From NCBI RefSeq assembly GCF_001425825.1, contig NZ_LMDM01000034.1, positions 145,294-209,293 on the forward strand: 64,000 bases of DNA, read 5' to 3'. The notes under the pieces were generated by a model. That model searched no databases, was not told the DNA's origin, and saw only the letters and a list, made by a program, of their open reading frames with translations. This document shows positions 9,193 to 17,320 of this stretch, one piece after another. Numbering within the stretch: the stretch's first letter is position 1; every line of letters starts with the position of its first letter. The DNA comes from Rhizobacter sp. Root1238 (lineage in GTDB: Bacteria > Pseudomonadota > Gammaproteobacteria > Burkholderiales > Burkholderiaceae_C). The translations under genes were made by a program, and so were the position numbers.

Positions 9193-9600
9193 TTACCGCG
9201 AGCGTCCTTCGTACTTGAGCAGCAGGAAGACCGGCGCCATCAGCTCGATCTCCTTGTTGTAGGCGAAGGCGATCACGACCTTGTCGTTGACCTTCGTGAT
9301 CTCCAGGTCCTTGCCGCCGATCGAGACGATCGAGTACTCGATGTCCTTCTGGCGATCGAAGGCGGTGCGGATTTCGGGCACGGTGGAGGCACCGCTCATC
9401 GCGATCTTCTCGATCGAGCGCTTGATCGTGAAGTACTCGTTGAGGGTCGGCAGCACCTTCAGGCCGATGAGCGAGACGATGCCGATCAGGATGGCCCAGA
9501 ACATCAGGCCGAACAACGTGACCCCGCGTTGCGGCCCGCGCCGGTGGACAGCTTGCCGCGCCTGGCCGCGAGATTCGATCGTCCGAAGTTCCATCGTCAT
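9193..9600 (-). CDS. DUF4845 family membrane protein
   Basis: A 135-residue protein of unknown function found between lepB and rnc in many beta- and gammaproteobacteria. One membrane segment covers about residues 28-50 (VTLFGLMFWAILIGIVSLIG), followed by a soluble domain of about 85 residues. The segment RRGPQRGVTLFGLMFW resembles a type IV prepilin N-terminus (a Gly before a hydrophobic helix starting xTL) but lacks the usual Glu at position 5 of the mature chain. Its place beside signal peptidase I suggests an envelope role; that is inference. Confidence 0.85.
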   Translation of the reverse strand: MTMELRTIESRGQARQAVHRRGPQRGVTLFGLMFWAILIGIVSLIGLKVLPTLNEYFTIKRSIEKIAMSGASTVPEIRTAFDRQKDIEYSIVSIGGKDLEITKVNDKVVIAFAYNKEIELMAPVFLLLKYEGRSR

Positions 9601-9617
9601 TTACCTGTTGCTCCCAC

Positions 9618-10595
9618 TCAATTGAACGAACCGACGCGCTTGAGATTGCCGAAATTCATCCAGACAAAGAAGGCCTTGCCGACGATGTTCTGGTCGGGCA
9701 CGAAGCCCCAGAAACGCGAGTCCTGCGAATTGTCGCGGTTGTCGCCCATCATGAAGTACTGGCCCGGTGGCACCTTGCAGCGCACGCCTTCCGCACTGTA
9801 GCGGCAGTTTTCCTTGAAGGGAAACTCGAACAGCGGCGCGGCCGAGCTCGGCAGCTTGGTGTCGACCAGGATCCGGTGCGTGGCCGCGCCGAGCTTCTCG
9901 GTGTATTGCGGCGCGAAACGCACGGCATCCTCGTCGTAGAACGGTTCCAGCGGCTGCGTGTCGGCGAGCTTGCCGTTCACGTACAGGTGCTGGTTCAGGT
10001 AGTCGATCTGGTCGCCCGGCACGCCGACCACGCGCTTGATGTAGTCGATGCTCGGGTTGGCCGGGTAGCGGAACACCATCACGTCGCCGCGCTGCGGGTC
10101 GTTGATCTGGATGATCTTCTTGTTGATCACCGGCAGCCGGATGCCGTAGTGGTACTTGTTCACCAGGATCAGGTCACCGATCAGCAGCGTCGGCACCATC
10201 GAACCCGACGGGATCTTGAACGGCTCGAACAGGAACGAGCGCAACAGGAACACGACGAGGATCACCGGGAACAGCCCGGCGGTCCAGTCGAGCCACCACG
10301 GCTGCATCAGCAAGGTGTCGCGCGCCTGGGCGACGTTGTCGTCGACCTTCGCGATGCCCTGCGCGGCCAGCCGCTCGCGACGTTCGGCATCCTGGCGATC
10401 GAGCGTGGCGGCCGCCGCCGCGCGGCGCGGCGCGAAGTGGAAGCGCTCGGCCAGCCAGTAGGCCAGCGTCGCGACCGTCAGGATGAACAGCAGCAGCGAG
10501 AAGTTGCCCGTCCACTTGCCGAGGTACCAGCCGCCCAGATACACCACCAGGGCGCCGTAGAGCACGCCGGTCAGAGAACCCATCAGTGAGCCCAT
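9618..10595 (-). CDS. lepB: Signal peptidase I
   Basis: Inner-membrane serine protease that cleaves Sec and Tat signal peptides; 325 residues. Two N-terminal membrane helices (about residues 10-50) and a third before the catalytic domain (about 107-122). Catalytic Ser132 lies in IPSGSMVPTL and Lys187 in YIKRVVGVPGD; the late signature MGDNRDNSQDSRFWGFV is intact. The ATG at 10595 shares one base with the lepA stop (TGATG), so the two are coupled; a second in-frame ATG at 10583 is possible. Confidence 0.97.
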   Translation of the reverse strand: MGSLMGSLTGVLYGALVVYLGGWYLGKWTGNFSLLLFILTVATLAYWLAERFHFAPRRAAAAATLDRQDAERRERLAAQGIAKVDDNVAQARDTLLMQPWWLDWTAGLFPVILVVFLLRSFLFEPFKIPSGSMVPTLLIGDLILVNKYHYGIRLPVINKKIIQINDPQRGDVMVFRYPANPSIDYIKRVVGVPGDQIDYLNQHLYVNGKLADTQPLEPFYDEDAVRFAPQYTEKLGAATHRILVDTKLPSSAAPLFEFPFKENCRYSAEGVRCKVPPGQYFMMGDNRDNSQDSRFWGFVPDQNIVGKAFFVWMNFGNLKRVGSFN

Positions 10596-12403
10596 CAATC
10601 GTCCACTTGGAGGATGGCGAGAAACGCTTCCTGGGGCACCTCGACGGAGCCGATCTGCTTCATGCGTTTCTTGCCGGCCTTTTGTTTTTCGAGAAGCTTG
10701 CGCTTGCGCGAGACGTCGCCGCCATAACACTTGGCGAGAACGTTCTTTCGCAGCGCCTTGATTGTCTCACGCGCAATGATGTTGGCCCCGATGGCGGCCT
10801 GGATCGCCACGTCGTACATCTGACGGGAGATCAGCTCGCGCATCTTGGCCACCACCGCACGGCTGCGGTACGCGCTCTGGGTGCGGTGCACGATGATCGA
10901 CAGCGCGTCGACCTTGTCGCCGTTGAGCAGGATGTCGACCTTGACGACGTCGGCCGCCCGGTACTCCTTGAACTCGTAGTCCATCGACGCGTAGCCGCGC
11001 GACACCGACTTCAGCTTGTCGAAGAAGTCCAGCACGATCTCGGCCAGCGGCATTTCATAGGTCAGCATGACCTGGCGGCCGTGGTACGCCATGTTGATCT
11101 GGTTGCCGCGCTTCAGGTTGGCCAGCGTCATCACCGGGCCGACGTAGTCCTGCGGCATGTAGAGGTGCACCGTCACGATCGGCTCGCGGATCTCGTTGAT
11201 GCGGCCGAGGTCGGGCATCTTCGACGGGTTCTCGACCTGGATCACGGTCTTGTCGCCCAGCTCGACCTCGTAGACGACGCTCGGCGCGGTGGTGATGAGG
11301 TCCTGGTCGAACTCGCGCTCGAGCCGCTCCTGGACGATCTCCATGTGCAGCAGCCCGAGGAAGCCGCAACGGAAGCCGAAGCCGAGCGCCTGGCTCACCT
11401 CGGGCTCGTAGCGCAGCGACGAATCGTTCAGCTTCAGCTTCTCGAGCGCATCGCGCAACTGGTCGTACTCGCTGGCTTCGGTCGGGTAGAGGCCCGCGAA
11501 CACCTGCGGCTGGATTTCCTTGAAGCCGGGCAAGGCCTGGCTGGCCGGCCCGGCGTTGTTCGGCAGCTTCTTCTCGAGCGTGATGGTGTCGCCGACCTTC
11601 GCCGCCTGCAGTTCCTTGATGCCGGCGATCACGAAGCCGACCTCGCCGGCGCGCAGCGCATCGCGCGACAGCGACTTGGGCGTGAAGACCCCCAGTTGCT
11701 CGGCGGCGTAGGCCGCCTCGGTGGCCATCATCTTGAAGCGCTCGCCCTTCTTCAGCTCGCCGTCGACCACGCGCACCAGCATCACGACGCCGACGTAGTT
11801 GTCGAACCACGAGTCGATGATCATCGCGCGCAGCGGCGCGTCGGGGTTGCCTTGCGGCGGCGGCATGCGGGTGATCACCGCCTCGAGGATGTCGTCGATG
11901 CCCTCGCCGGTCTTGGCGCTGCACGGGATCGCGTCGGTCGCATCGATGCCGATCACGTCCTCGATCTCGTCCTTCGCGCGCTGCGGATCGGCCTGCGGCA
12001 GGTCCATCTTGTTCAGCACCGGGATCACGTGCACGCCGAGTTCGATCGCGGTGTAGCAGTTGGCGACCGTCTGAGCCTCGACGCCCTGGCTCGCGTCGAC
12101 CACCAGCAGCGCGCCTTCGCAGGCCGACAGCGAGCGGCTCACTTCATACGAGAAGTCGACGTGCCCCGGCGTGTCGATCAGGTTGAGCTGGTAGGTCTGG
12201 CCGTTGCGCGCCTGGTACGTGAGCGCGGCGGTCTGCGCCTTGATCGTGATGCCGCGCTCGCGCTCGATGTCCATCGAGTCCAGCACCTGCGCTTCCATCT
12301 CGCGATCGCTCAGCCCGCCGCAACGCTGGATCAGCCGGTCGGCCAGCGTCGACTTGCCGTGGTCGATGTGGGCAATGATGGAAAAATTTCGGATGTGATC
12401 CAT
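10595..12403 (-). CDS. lepA: Elongation factor 4 (LepA)
   Basis: Ribosome-associated translational GTPase; 602 residues. GTPase motifs AHIDHGKS (G1), RGITIK (G2), DTPGH (G3) and NKMDLP (G4), then EF-G-like domains and the LepA-specific C-terminus. The start [12 protein letters not shown] is at 12403; upstream is only a weak AGCGGA. It is the first gene of the lepA-lepB-DUF4845-rnc-era-recO-pdxJ-acpS-nagZ run. A minus-strand terminator 130 bases upstream should stop transcription coming from the sigma-E operon. Confidence 0.98.
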   Translation of the reverse strand: MDHIRNFSIIAHIDHGKSTLADRLIQRCGGLSDREMEAQVLDSMDIERERGITIKAQTAALTYQARNGQTYQLNLIDTPGHVDFSYEVSRSLSACEGALLVVDASQGVEAQTVANCYTAIELGVHVIPVLNKMDLPQADPQRAKDEIEDVIGIDATDAIPCSAKTGEGIDDILEAVITRMPPPQGNPDAPLRAMIIDSWFDNYVGVVMLVRVVDGELKKGERFKMMATEAAYAAEQLGVFTPKSLSRDALRAGEVGFVIAGIKELQAAKVGDTITLEKKLPNNAGPASQALPGFKEIQPQVFAGLYPTEASEYDQLRDALEKLKLNDSSLRYEPEVSQALGFGFRCGFLGLLHMEIVQERLEREFDQDLITTAPSVVYEVELGDKTVIQVENPSKMPDLGRINEIREPIVTVHLYMPQDYVGPVMTLANLKRGNQINMAYHGRQVMLTYEMPLAEIVLDFFDKLKSVSRGYASMDYEFKEYRAADVVKVDILLNGDKVDALSIIVHRTQSAYRSRAVVAKMRELISRQMYDVAIQAAIGANIIARETIKALRKNVLAKCYGGDVSRKRKLLEKQKAGKKRMKQIGSVEVPQEAFLAILQVDD

Positions 12404-12531
12404 TGAACGATTCCGCTGCGCCGCTGTTCGACGCTGCAACGGCTGCGCCGCTGCGTTGATGGCTCATGACGTGCGCGTTGTCGCGTGACACGCACGCTCG
12501 ACATGATGGGTCGAAGACCCGGGCCGTGAAC

Positions 12532-12563
12532 AAAAAAAAGGCACGTCGAAGAACTGACGCGCC
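12532..12563 (-). terminator. Rho-independent terminator, minus strand
   Basis: Read on the minus strand, GGCGCGTC pairs with GACGTGCC (8 pairs, one G-U) around the loop AGTTCTTC, followed by eight T. It would end leftward transcripts from mucD or from the putative small RNA just upstream, before lepA. Confidence 0.8.
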
Positions 12564-12596
12564 TTCCAACAAAACGTATGGCAACTGCTTGTTGGG
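12532..12596 (-). ncRNA. Putative small RNA of about 65 nt upstream of lepA
   Basis: A TACAAT box (12607-12602, minus) would start a transcript near 12595 that ends at the terminator at 12563-12532. The predicted RNA holds two stem-loops: CCAACAA with TTGTTGG (12595-12566) and the terminator hairpin. No good -35 box is seen, and a longer form starting at the upstream TACAAT copy (about 245 nt) is equally possible. It could instead be only the 3' UTR of the mucD transcript. Inference only. Confidence 0.3.
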
Positions 12597-12601
12597 CCTT
12601 C

Positions 12602-12618
12602 ATTGTAGCCAAAAGCAC
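12602..12618 (-). repeat. 17-base direct repeat, copy 1
   Basis: Minus-strand sequence gtgcttttggctacaat, identical to the copy at 12783-12799, 181 bases away. It ends in TACAAT, a plausible -10 box, so the pair may be tandem promoters or protein-binding sites. Confidence 0.6.
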
Positions 12619-12689
12619 CCCGCCGGAAACCGCGCCGTTGCTTGATTTCTTGTCGTTGCAGGTCTCCAACAGCAAAATCTTTCCACAAC

Positions 12690-12698
12690 TTATCCACA
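12690..12698 (+). promoter_or_regulatory. Perfect DnaA box (TTATCCACA)
   Basis: TTATCCACA matches the consensus DnaA box exactly and is preceded by TTTCCACAA at 12680-12688, a weaker match in the same orientation. It lies in the AT-richer gap upstream of lepA. A single box is expected by chance now and then in a genome, and no dnaA, dnaN or GC-skew switch is in view, so this is not presented as an origin. Confidence 0.4.
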
Positions 12699-12782
12699 AA
12701 GCCTTGTGGGTAGCTTGGGGATAGTTTCAGACGCCACCACTCGTTGACCGGATTGGCAATAAAGCCGAGACGCGAGGGTCGA

Positions 12783-12799
12783 ATTGTAGCCAAAAGCAC
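12783..12799 (-). repeat. 17-base direct repeat, copy 2
   Basis: Second identical copy of the minus-strand 17-mer ending in TACAAT. The sequences flanking the two copies are otherwise different, so the identity is confined to the 17-mer. Confidence 0.6.
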
Positions 12800-12843
12800 G
12801 CTGAATTAGCGCCCTTCAACCGGATGATGCGTGCGCACACTCA

Positions 12844-12951
12844 CTTTTTGACGATCGCCTCAAATTTGTCTTGCCGGAAGTTCTTGCCGCAGATCCCACA
12901 TTGCGGAAGAAGCAAGGCAATCCCCGCGCCGGCAGTCGGATATCCCGCCCG
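12844..12951 (-). other. Open frame directly after the mucD stop
   Basis: The frame continues open for 36 sense codons after the single TGA stop of mucD and ends with TGA at 12841-12843. The translation ends in CGICGKNFRQDKFEAIVKK, which has a CxxC pair and looks protein-like, but there is no good start codon or ribosome binding site. It could be a remnant of a lost gene, a read-through extension or chance. I do not call it a gene. Confidence 0.2.
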
Positions 12952-14415
12952 TCACTTCAGCACCGGAATCCTCAGGAACTGCGCCCAGTCGCCACGCAGC
13001 ACCGTGACCGGCAGCGACTTGTTCTTGTCGAGCTTGGACACCACGGCCTCGAACTGCTTCACGTCGGTGACATCGGCCGTGCCGACCGCGACGATCACAT
13101 CGCCGGCCTTCAGACCAGCCGCCTCGGCACCGCCGGTCACCGCGCTCACGCGCACGCCGTTCGCACCGCGCAGCGACTGGCGCTCCGCATCGGTGAGGTT
13201 CGCGACGCTCAAGCCCCAGACCTTCGCGGCACCGGCTGCGCGCGGCTCGACCGGCGCCTCCGGCCGCTCGGTCGCCGCAGCAGCGACCTGCGGATTCAAT
13301 TCGGCGAGGCTCGCCTTGAAATCGAGCAGCTTGCCGCGCCGGTTGCATTGCAGCGTGATCGCGCTGCCTGGCTTCAGCGCGCCCAGCGTGCGCCGCAGGT
13401 CGACGGCACCATCGACCGGCTTGCCGTTGACGCTGATCACGACATCGCCCGGCTGGATGCCCGCCTTGTCGGCCGGCGTGCCGCTGACGACCTGGCGCAC
13501 GAACGCGCCCTTGGCCTTGCCTTTCGCGAGCCCGTACTCCTCGGCCAGTTCACGCGGCACGTCGATCGGCTGGATGCCGAGGTAACCCCGCACGACACGG
13601 CCGGTGGCCTTCAACTGGTCGGCCACCCGCATCGCCTCGTCGATCGGGATCGCGAACGAGATGCCGACGAAGCTGCCGATCGGGCTGAGGATCTGCGAAT
13701 TGATGCCGACCGCCTCGCCGCGGATGTTCAGCAGCGGCCCGCCGGAGTTGCCCGGGTTCACCGCCACATCCGTCTGGATGAACGGCACATCGGAGCCGGT
13801 CTCGCGCTGCTTGGCGCTGACGATGCCGGCAGTCACGGTGCTCTCGAGCCCGAACGGCGAGCCGATCGCGAGCACCCATTCGCCGACGCGCAGCCGTCCC
13901 GCATCGCCGATCTTCAGCGACGGCAACCCGGTGGCGTCGATCTTCACCAGCGCGACATCGGTGCGCTCGTCGGCGCCGATGATCTTCGCCTTGAACTCGC
14001 GCTTGTCGGTCAGCGTGACGTAGACCTCGGTCGCGCCATCGACCACATGCGCGTTGGTCATCACGTAGCCGTCGGCGCTGAGGATGAAGCCGGAGCCTTC
14101 GCCGCGCGGCACCTCGTCGCCGGGCTGCTGCGGCACGGCCGGTGCGCGACGGCGGAACGGCCCGCGCGGCGAATCGGTCGCGCGCTCGGTGGTGCGGATG
14201 TTGACGACCGCCGGGCTGGCGCGCTCGACCAGGTCAGCAAAGTCGGGCAGCAGCTGCGTCTGCGCGGGGGGTTGTGCCTGCATCGGGGCCTGCACCGGGG
14301 TTTGCGCACCGACCGGTGGCACCAGCCAGAAGATCGCGCCCAGCCCGACCGCCGCCACACGCATCCGCAGCGCGTTCTCCGGTGCACACCGGCGTTGATC
14401 GATCACAGCTTGCAT
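12952..14415 (-). CDS. mucD: Periplasmic serine protease, DegQ/MucD type
   Basis: Trypsin-like protease and chaperone of the HtrA family for periplasmic quality control; 487 residues from the ATG at 14415, which follows AGGGAG (an earlier in-frame GTG at 14463 lacks one). A hydrophobic segment at about residues 18-37 ending GAQT is a signal peptide or anchor. The catalytic triad is H123 (TNAHVVDG), D153 (ERTDVALVKID) and S224 (PGNSGGPLL). Two PDZ domains follow (about 285-385 and 400-485). As the last gene of rpoE-rseA-rseB-mucD it is probably part of the sigma-E envelope stress response. Confidence 0.96.
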   Translation of the reverse strand: MQAVIDQRRCAPENALRMRVAAVGLGAIFWLVPPVGAQTPVQAPMQAQPPAQTQLLPDFADLVERASPAVVNIRTTERATDSPRGPFRRRAPAVPQQPGDEVPRGEGSGFILSADGYVMTNAHVVDGATEVYVTLTDKREFKAKIIGADERTDVALVKIDATGLPSLKIGDAGRLRVGEWVLAIGSPFGLESTVTAGIVSAKQRETGSDVPFIQTDVAVNPGNSGGPLLNIRGEAVGINSQILSPIGSFVGISFAIPIDEAMRVADQLKATGRVVRGYLGIQPIDVPRELAEEYGLAKGKAKGAFVRQVVSGTPADKAGIQPGDVVISVNGKPVDGAVDLRRTLGALKPGSAITLQCNRRGKLLDFKASLAELNPQVAAAATERPEAPVEPRAAGAAKVWGLSVANLTDAERQSLRGANGVRVSAVTGGAEAAGLKAGDVIVAVGTADVTDVKQFEAVVSKLDKNKSLPVTVLRGDWAQFLRIPVLK

Positions 14416-14472
14416 GCCGAGCACTCCCTCGATACACCCACAGGGCCGCGCGTGCAGCCGCACGCCGGCAGG

Positions 14473-15492
14473 CTACTTCTTGCGTTCCAGCCCCGCCGCG
14501 AACGCACGCAGCGTCGCGGTCGGCACGTCACCCATCACGGTCACCCACCAGTCGCCATGGCGGCGCATCATCGTCTGGGTCGCACCGATCAGGGTCGACA
14601 TCGGACGCTGGTGCCGTTCGGCGTTGTAGGGCTCGATGAAGACCGACACGAAGGTCAGCCCATCGGAATAGACCGCCTGCAGCACCGGCTCGGTCGCGCC
14701 GCGGATCCGCAGCGCACCGTCGAACGGCCGCTTGACGCAGCTGACCTGCGTGAAGCCGGGAATGCCATGGTTCAGCGACCAGCCCTCGGATTCGAGCTTG
14801 GCCGGCGTGACGGGCGGCCGCACGATGCGGTAGCCGTCGAGCTTGCGCAGCGGCTGCGTGATCAGTTCCGCCTGCGGCTTGACGTTGATGCTGACGTCGG
14901 AGAACGCCGACGACTCCAGCACCTCGGCTTGTTCGCCCAGCACCTCGGTGCGCAGCAGCAGGCCGGTGTTCTTCTCGGCCCACAGGCGGTAGCCGAAGCG
15001 ATGCGCATCCTTGGCGCGCAGCTGCAGTACGTTGGCCTCGTGACCGGCGACGCGCTCGACGCCCATCGGCTTGAGTTCGTAGAAGTCGGTCACGTGCTGT
15101 GCACCGGCCTGCAGCAACGCCGGGAACGAGCTCATCGAATCGCGCTGCTCGACCATCGCGACGCGGCTTTGCGGCCACACCGTGTGGACGACGTCGTTCT
15201 GGCGCAGCACGTTGCGCATCTGGCCTTCGAGCGAGTCGATGCGCTCGTACTGGTTGCGGCCATCGCAGAAATGCGCGATGCGCGAACTCGCCACCGTGCC
15301 GCCCGCGCTGACCACCACCGTGCCCTGGAAGTTGCGCTTGTTCGCCGCGTCGGTGATGCGGGTCAGCCAGGCCTGGGTTTCGCGCGCCTCGACCAGCGGG
15401 TCGCCCCCGACCAGCGCGCCCTGCGCCCGGCTGGCCGGGGCAAAGGCGACGAACGCACAACTCACCATCAACGCGGACAGGCGCAGCAGCAT
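14473..15492 (-). CDS. rseB: Sigma-E regulatory protein RseB/MucB
   Basis: Periplasmic protein that binds the anti-sigma factor and shields it from proteolysis until mislocalised lipoproteins or LPS displace it; 339 residues, usual size. A Sec signal peptide is visible (MLLRLSALMVSCAFVAFAPASRAQ). The MucB/RseB fold is recognised by WLTRITDAANKRNFQGTVV, AHFCDGRNQYERIDSLEG and the C-terminal WWVTVMGDVP. It starts 17 bases after rseA; mucD follows. Confidence 0.94.
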   Translation of the reverse strand: MLLRLSALMVSCAFVAFAPASRAQGALVGGDPLVEARETQAWLTRITDAANKRNFQGTVVVSAGGTVASSRIAHFCDGRNQYERIDSLEGQMRNVLRQNDVVHTVWPQSRVAMVEQRDSMSSFPALLQAGAQHVTDFYELKPMGVERVAGHEANVLQLRAKDAHRFGYRLWAEKNTGLLLRTEVLGEQAEVLESSAFSDVSINVKPQAELITQPLRKLDGYRIVRPPVTPAKLESEGWSLNHGIPGFTQVSCVKRPFDGALRIRGATEPVLQAVYSDGLTFVSVFIEPYNAERHQRPMSTLIGATQTMMRRHGDWWVTVMGDVPTATLRAFAAGLERKK

Positions 15493-15509
15493 GGGTCGGT
15501 GGATCCGTG

Positions 15510-16166
15510 TCAGCGGGCGGGCGCTTCGGCTGCGGCGTTGCGCAGGAAGCCCGACGGCACGCCCGGGGCGGAACTGCCGCCGAACTTTTTATGCACCGAC
15601 AGGTATTCGTCGAGGCGTGCATCGCGGATCAGCTGCCCGTTCAGCCGCACCGGCTCGGTGTCCTGCGCGACGCTGACCGCGCGCAGCGGCGACGGCACCA
15701 TCGCGACCGCGGATGCGGCACCCGATTGCGCGACAGTCGCCGGGCTGCCACCGAAGGGCAGCGAACCGGGCACCGAGGTGGCGACCAGCGCGCCGGCCAC
15801 CACGACGAACCCGGCGGCCACCGCCACCGGTGTGCGCCAGCCGCGGCGCGAGCCTCCAGCCGCCACCGCCGCGACCGCAGGCAGTTCGACGGGTGCCGGC
15901 AACTCGGCCGGAGCCAGCACCACCGGCTCGTCGGCCAGGCGCGCACGCAGCCGGGCGAGGAAGGCACAGTCGCGGTCGACCGGCGACGCCAGGTCTTCGG
16001 ACCGCATCACGTCGCCGATCAAGGCGTAGGCATGCCACTGGGCGCGTGCTTGCGGATCCTCTCGCCATTGCGCGCACGCGCGCGCGCCCGCGTCGGATCC
16101 GAGTTCCCCGTCGACCAGGGCCGACAGGCCCTCCATCGACGCACTGCCTTCAGACGACTGTGACAT
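15510..16166 (-). CDS. rseA: Anti-sigma-E factor RseA
   Basis: Single-pass inner-membrane protein that holds sigma-E inactive; 218 residues. The cytoplasmic N-terminal anti-sigma domain is visible (MEGLSALVDGELG ... WREDPQARAQWHAYALIGDVMRSEDL), one membrane helix lies at about 112-132 (TPVAVAAGFVVVAGALVA), and a periplasmic domain ends the protein. The start at 16166 follows GGAG; an in-frame ATG five codons earlier (16181) is the alternative. It lies between rpoE and rseB. Confidence 0.92.
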   Translation of the reverse strand: MSQSSEGSASMEGLSALVDGELGSDAGARACAQWREDPQARAQWHAYALIGDVMRSEDLASPVDRDCAFLARLRARLADEPVVLAPAELPAPVELPAVAAVAAGGSRRGWRTPVAVAAGFVVVAGALVATSVPGSLPFGGSPATVAQSGAASAVAMVPSPLRAVSVAQDTEPVRLNGQLIRDARLDEYLSVHKKFGGSSAPGVPSGFLRNAAAEAPAR

Positions 16167-16208
16167 TTCCAGCTCCAGCATTCATGTTCAGCACGCGACC
16201 CGACCGCC

Positions 16209-16823
16209 TCACCAGCGCTCGCCTTCCCGGGTGTCCAGCAACGGACGCAGTTTCAGCGCAATCGCCTCGCGCGCACGGAAAATGCGCGATCTGACGGTGC
16301 CGATCGGGCAATTCATCACTTCGGCGATCTCTTCGTAGCTCAGGCCCTCGATTTCGCGCAGCGTGATCGCCTGGCGAAGATCTTCAGACAGCGCATCGAT
16401 CGAAGCGTTCACTGTCGCCGCGATTTCTTTCGAGGCCAGCAGCGCTTCGGGCGTTTCGCCGTTCGTTAGTTCATTTTCGACCCGGGAAGTTTCGTCGTCC
16501 TCGTCCCGCGAAGCGCGTGCGGATTCCGTCACGATCGGGTCGCGCTTCATCTCGACCAGCGCCTTCTTCGCGGCATTGACCGCGATCCGGTACAGCCAGG
16601 TGTAGAACGCGCTCTCGCCGCGGAACTGCGGGATCGCCCGGTAAGCGCGGATGAAGGTCTCCTGGGCGATGTCCTGCACCAGGTCGGTGTCGCGCACCAT
16701 TCGGCCGATCAGCCGTTCGATGCGGCGCTGGTACTTGACGACCAGCATCTCGAACGCCTTGACGTCGCCGCGCTTGATGCGCTCGATCAACGGGGCGTCG
16801 GCATCCGGCGTGGTCATGCTCAT
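16209..16823 (-). CDS. rpoE: RNA polymerase sigma-E factor
   Basis: Extracytoplasmic function (group 4) sigma factor; 204 residues. Region 2 (FEMLVVKYQRRIERLIGRMV ... DIAQETFIRAYRA, FRGESAFYTWLYRIAVNAAK) and region 4 (LREIEGLSYEEIAEVMNCP, then GTVRSRIFRAREAI) are complete. Its ATG shares an ATGA overlap with the stop of the upstream small gene; a second ATG two codons later is possible. It controls envelope stress genes and is restrained by the rseA/rseB products encoded next. Confidence 0.97.
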   Translation of the reverse strand: MSMTTPDADAPLIERIKRGDVKAFEMLVVKYQRRIERLIGRMVRDTDLVQDIAQETFIRAYRAIPQFRGESAFYTWLYRIAVNAAKKALVEMKRDPIVTESARASRDEDDETSRVENELTNGETPEALLASKEIAATVNASIDALSEDLRQAITLREIEGLSYEEIAEVMNCPIGTVRSRIFRAREAIALKLRPLLDTREGERW

Positions 16824-17299
16824 GGCCGGCTGTCCTGGCCGAAGGCCTCAGGCATCGCCGTCGGCCGTGCGGTGAACAGGGTGCTGCGCAGGCGGTGCCA
16901 GTCGTGCTCGAGCCCCGGGCGCTGTACCGGCAGCCAGTGCGAGGCCGGCCAGCGGTGCGCCTTGCGATCCGGCACGAACTTCAGCAGCAGCCAGCGGCCG
17001 CCATCGATGGCCACCTGCAGCGACCCGGTCGAAGGCTCTCCGGCGGCCCAGCCCAGATGCCATTGCCCGCCGTCCCAGCGCAGCACGAAACCCGGCACCC
17101 GGGCAAGGGACATCAACGATGCGGTGGCCGCCACGCAGGCCAGCAGCAGGAAACCGCATGCCACCGACGACAGCGGCCGCTCGGTGGTCGTCCACCACGC
17201 GATTGCACTGCTCCAGACGAGCAAGCCCGACACGGCGAGGCCGCCGCGCCAGGCGCCGAAGCGGGACACGGTGAGCTGGAACTCGGCTGGCGCGTGCAT
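16820..17299 (-). CDS. Hypothetical membrane protein between fabF and rpoE
   Basis: A 159-residue protein with no family I can name. Two hydrophobic helices lie at about residues 19-36 and 44-64. The rest is a soluble, Trp-rich domain (WDGGQWHLGWAAGEP, GRWLLLKFVPDRKAHRWPASHWLP). This layout resembles the small YgfX-like membrane proteins, but similarity is not clear enough to claim it. It overlaps rpoE by ATGA, so it is translationally coupled to the sigma factor. Confidence 0.8.
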   Translation of the reverse strand: MHAPAEFQLTVSRFGAWRGGLAVSGLLVWSSAIAWWTTTERPLSSVACGFLLLACVAATASLMSLARVPGFVLRWDGGQWHLGWAAGEPSTGSLQVAIDGGRWLLLKFVPDRKAHRWPASHWLPVQRPGLEHDWHRLRSTLFTARPTAMPEAFGQDSRP

Positions 17300-17320
17300 G
17301 CCGGGCGCGGATCGGGCCGG

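Larger units (their letters stand above)
12404..12951 (-). other. Gap between lepA and mucD with several signals
   Basis: This 548-base stretch, poorer in GC than its flanks, holds no recognisable protein gene. Reading on the minus strand it contains two copies of a 17-mer ending in TACAAT, a perfect DnaA box, an inverted repeat (CCAACAA at 12566-12572, TTGTTGG at 12589-12595), a strong terminator and a small GGGTC/GACCC hairpin at 12508-12520. It must hold the lepA promoter, but I could not identify one with confidence between the terminator and lepA. Confidence 0.6.

Noticed and set aside
10586-12406. A 606-codon plus-strand open frame opposite lepA
   Set aside because: Composition (His/Arg/Val-rich, no domain) and exact coextension with lepA mark it as an antisense shadow.
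12690-12698. Replication origin at the DnaA box
   Set aside because: One perfect and one weak box, no dnaA/dnaN, no cluster of boxes and no AT-rich 13-mers; kept only as a possible regulatory site.
12871-16029. A 1,052-codon plus-strand open frame opposite mucD, rseB and rseA
   Set aside because: It spans three well-supported minus-strand genes and has no recognisable motif; it is a high-GC artefact.
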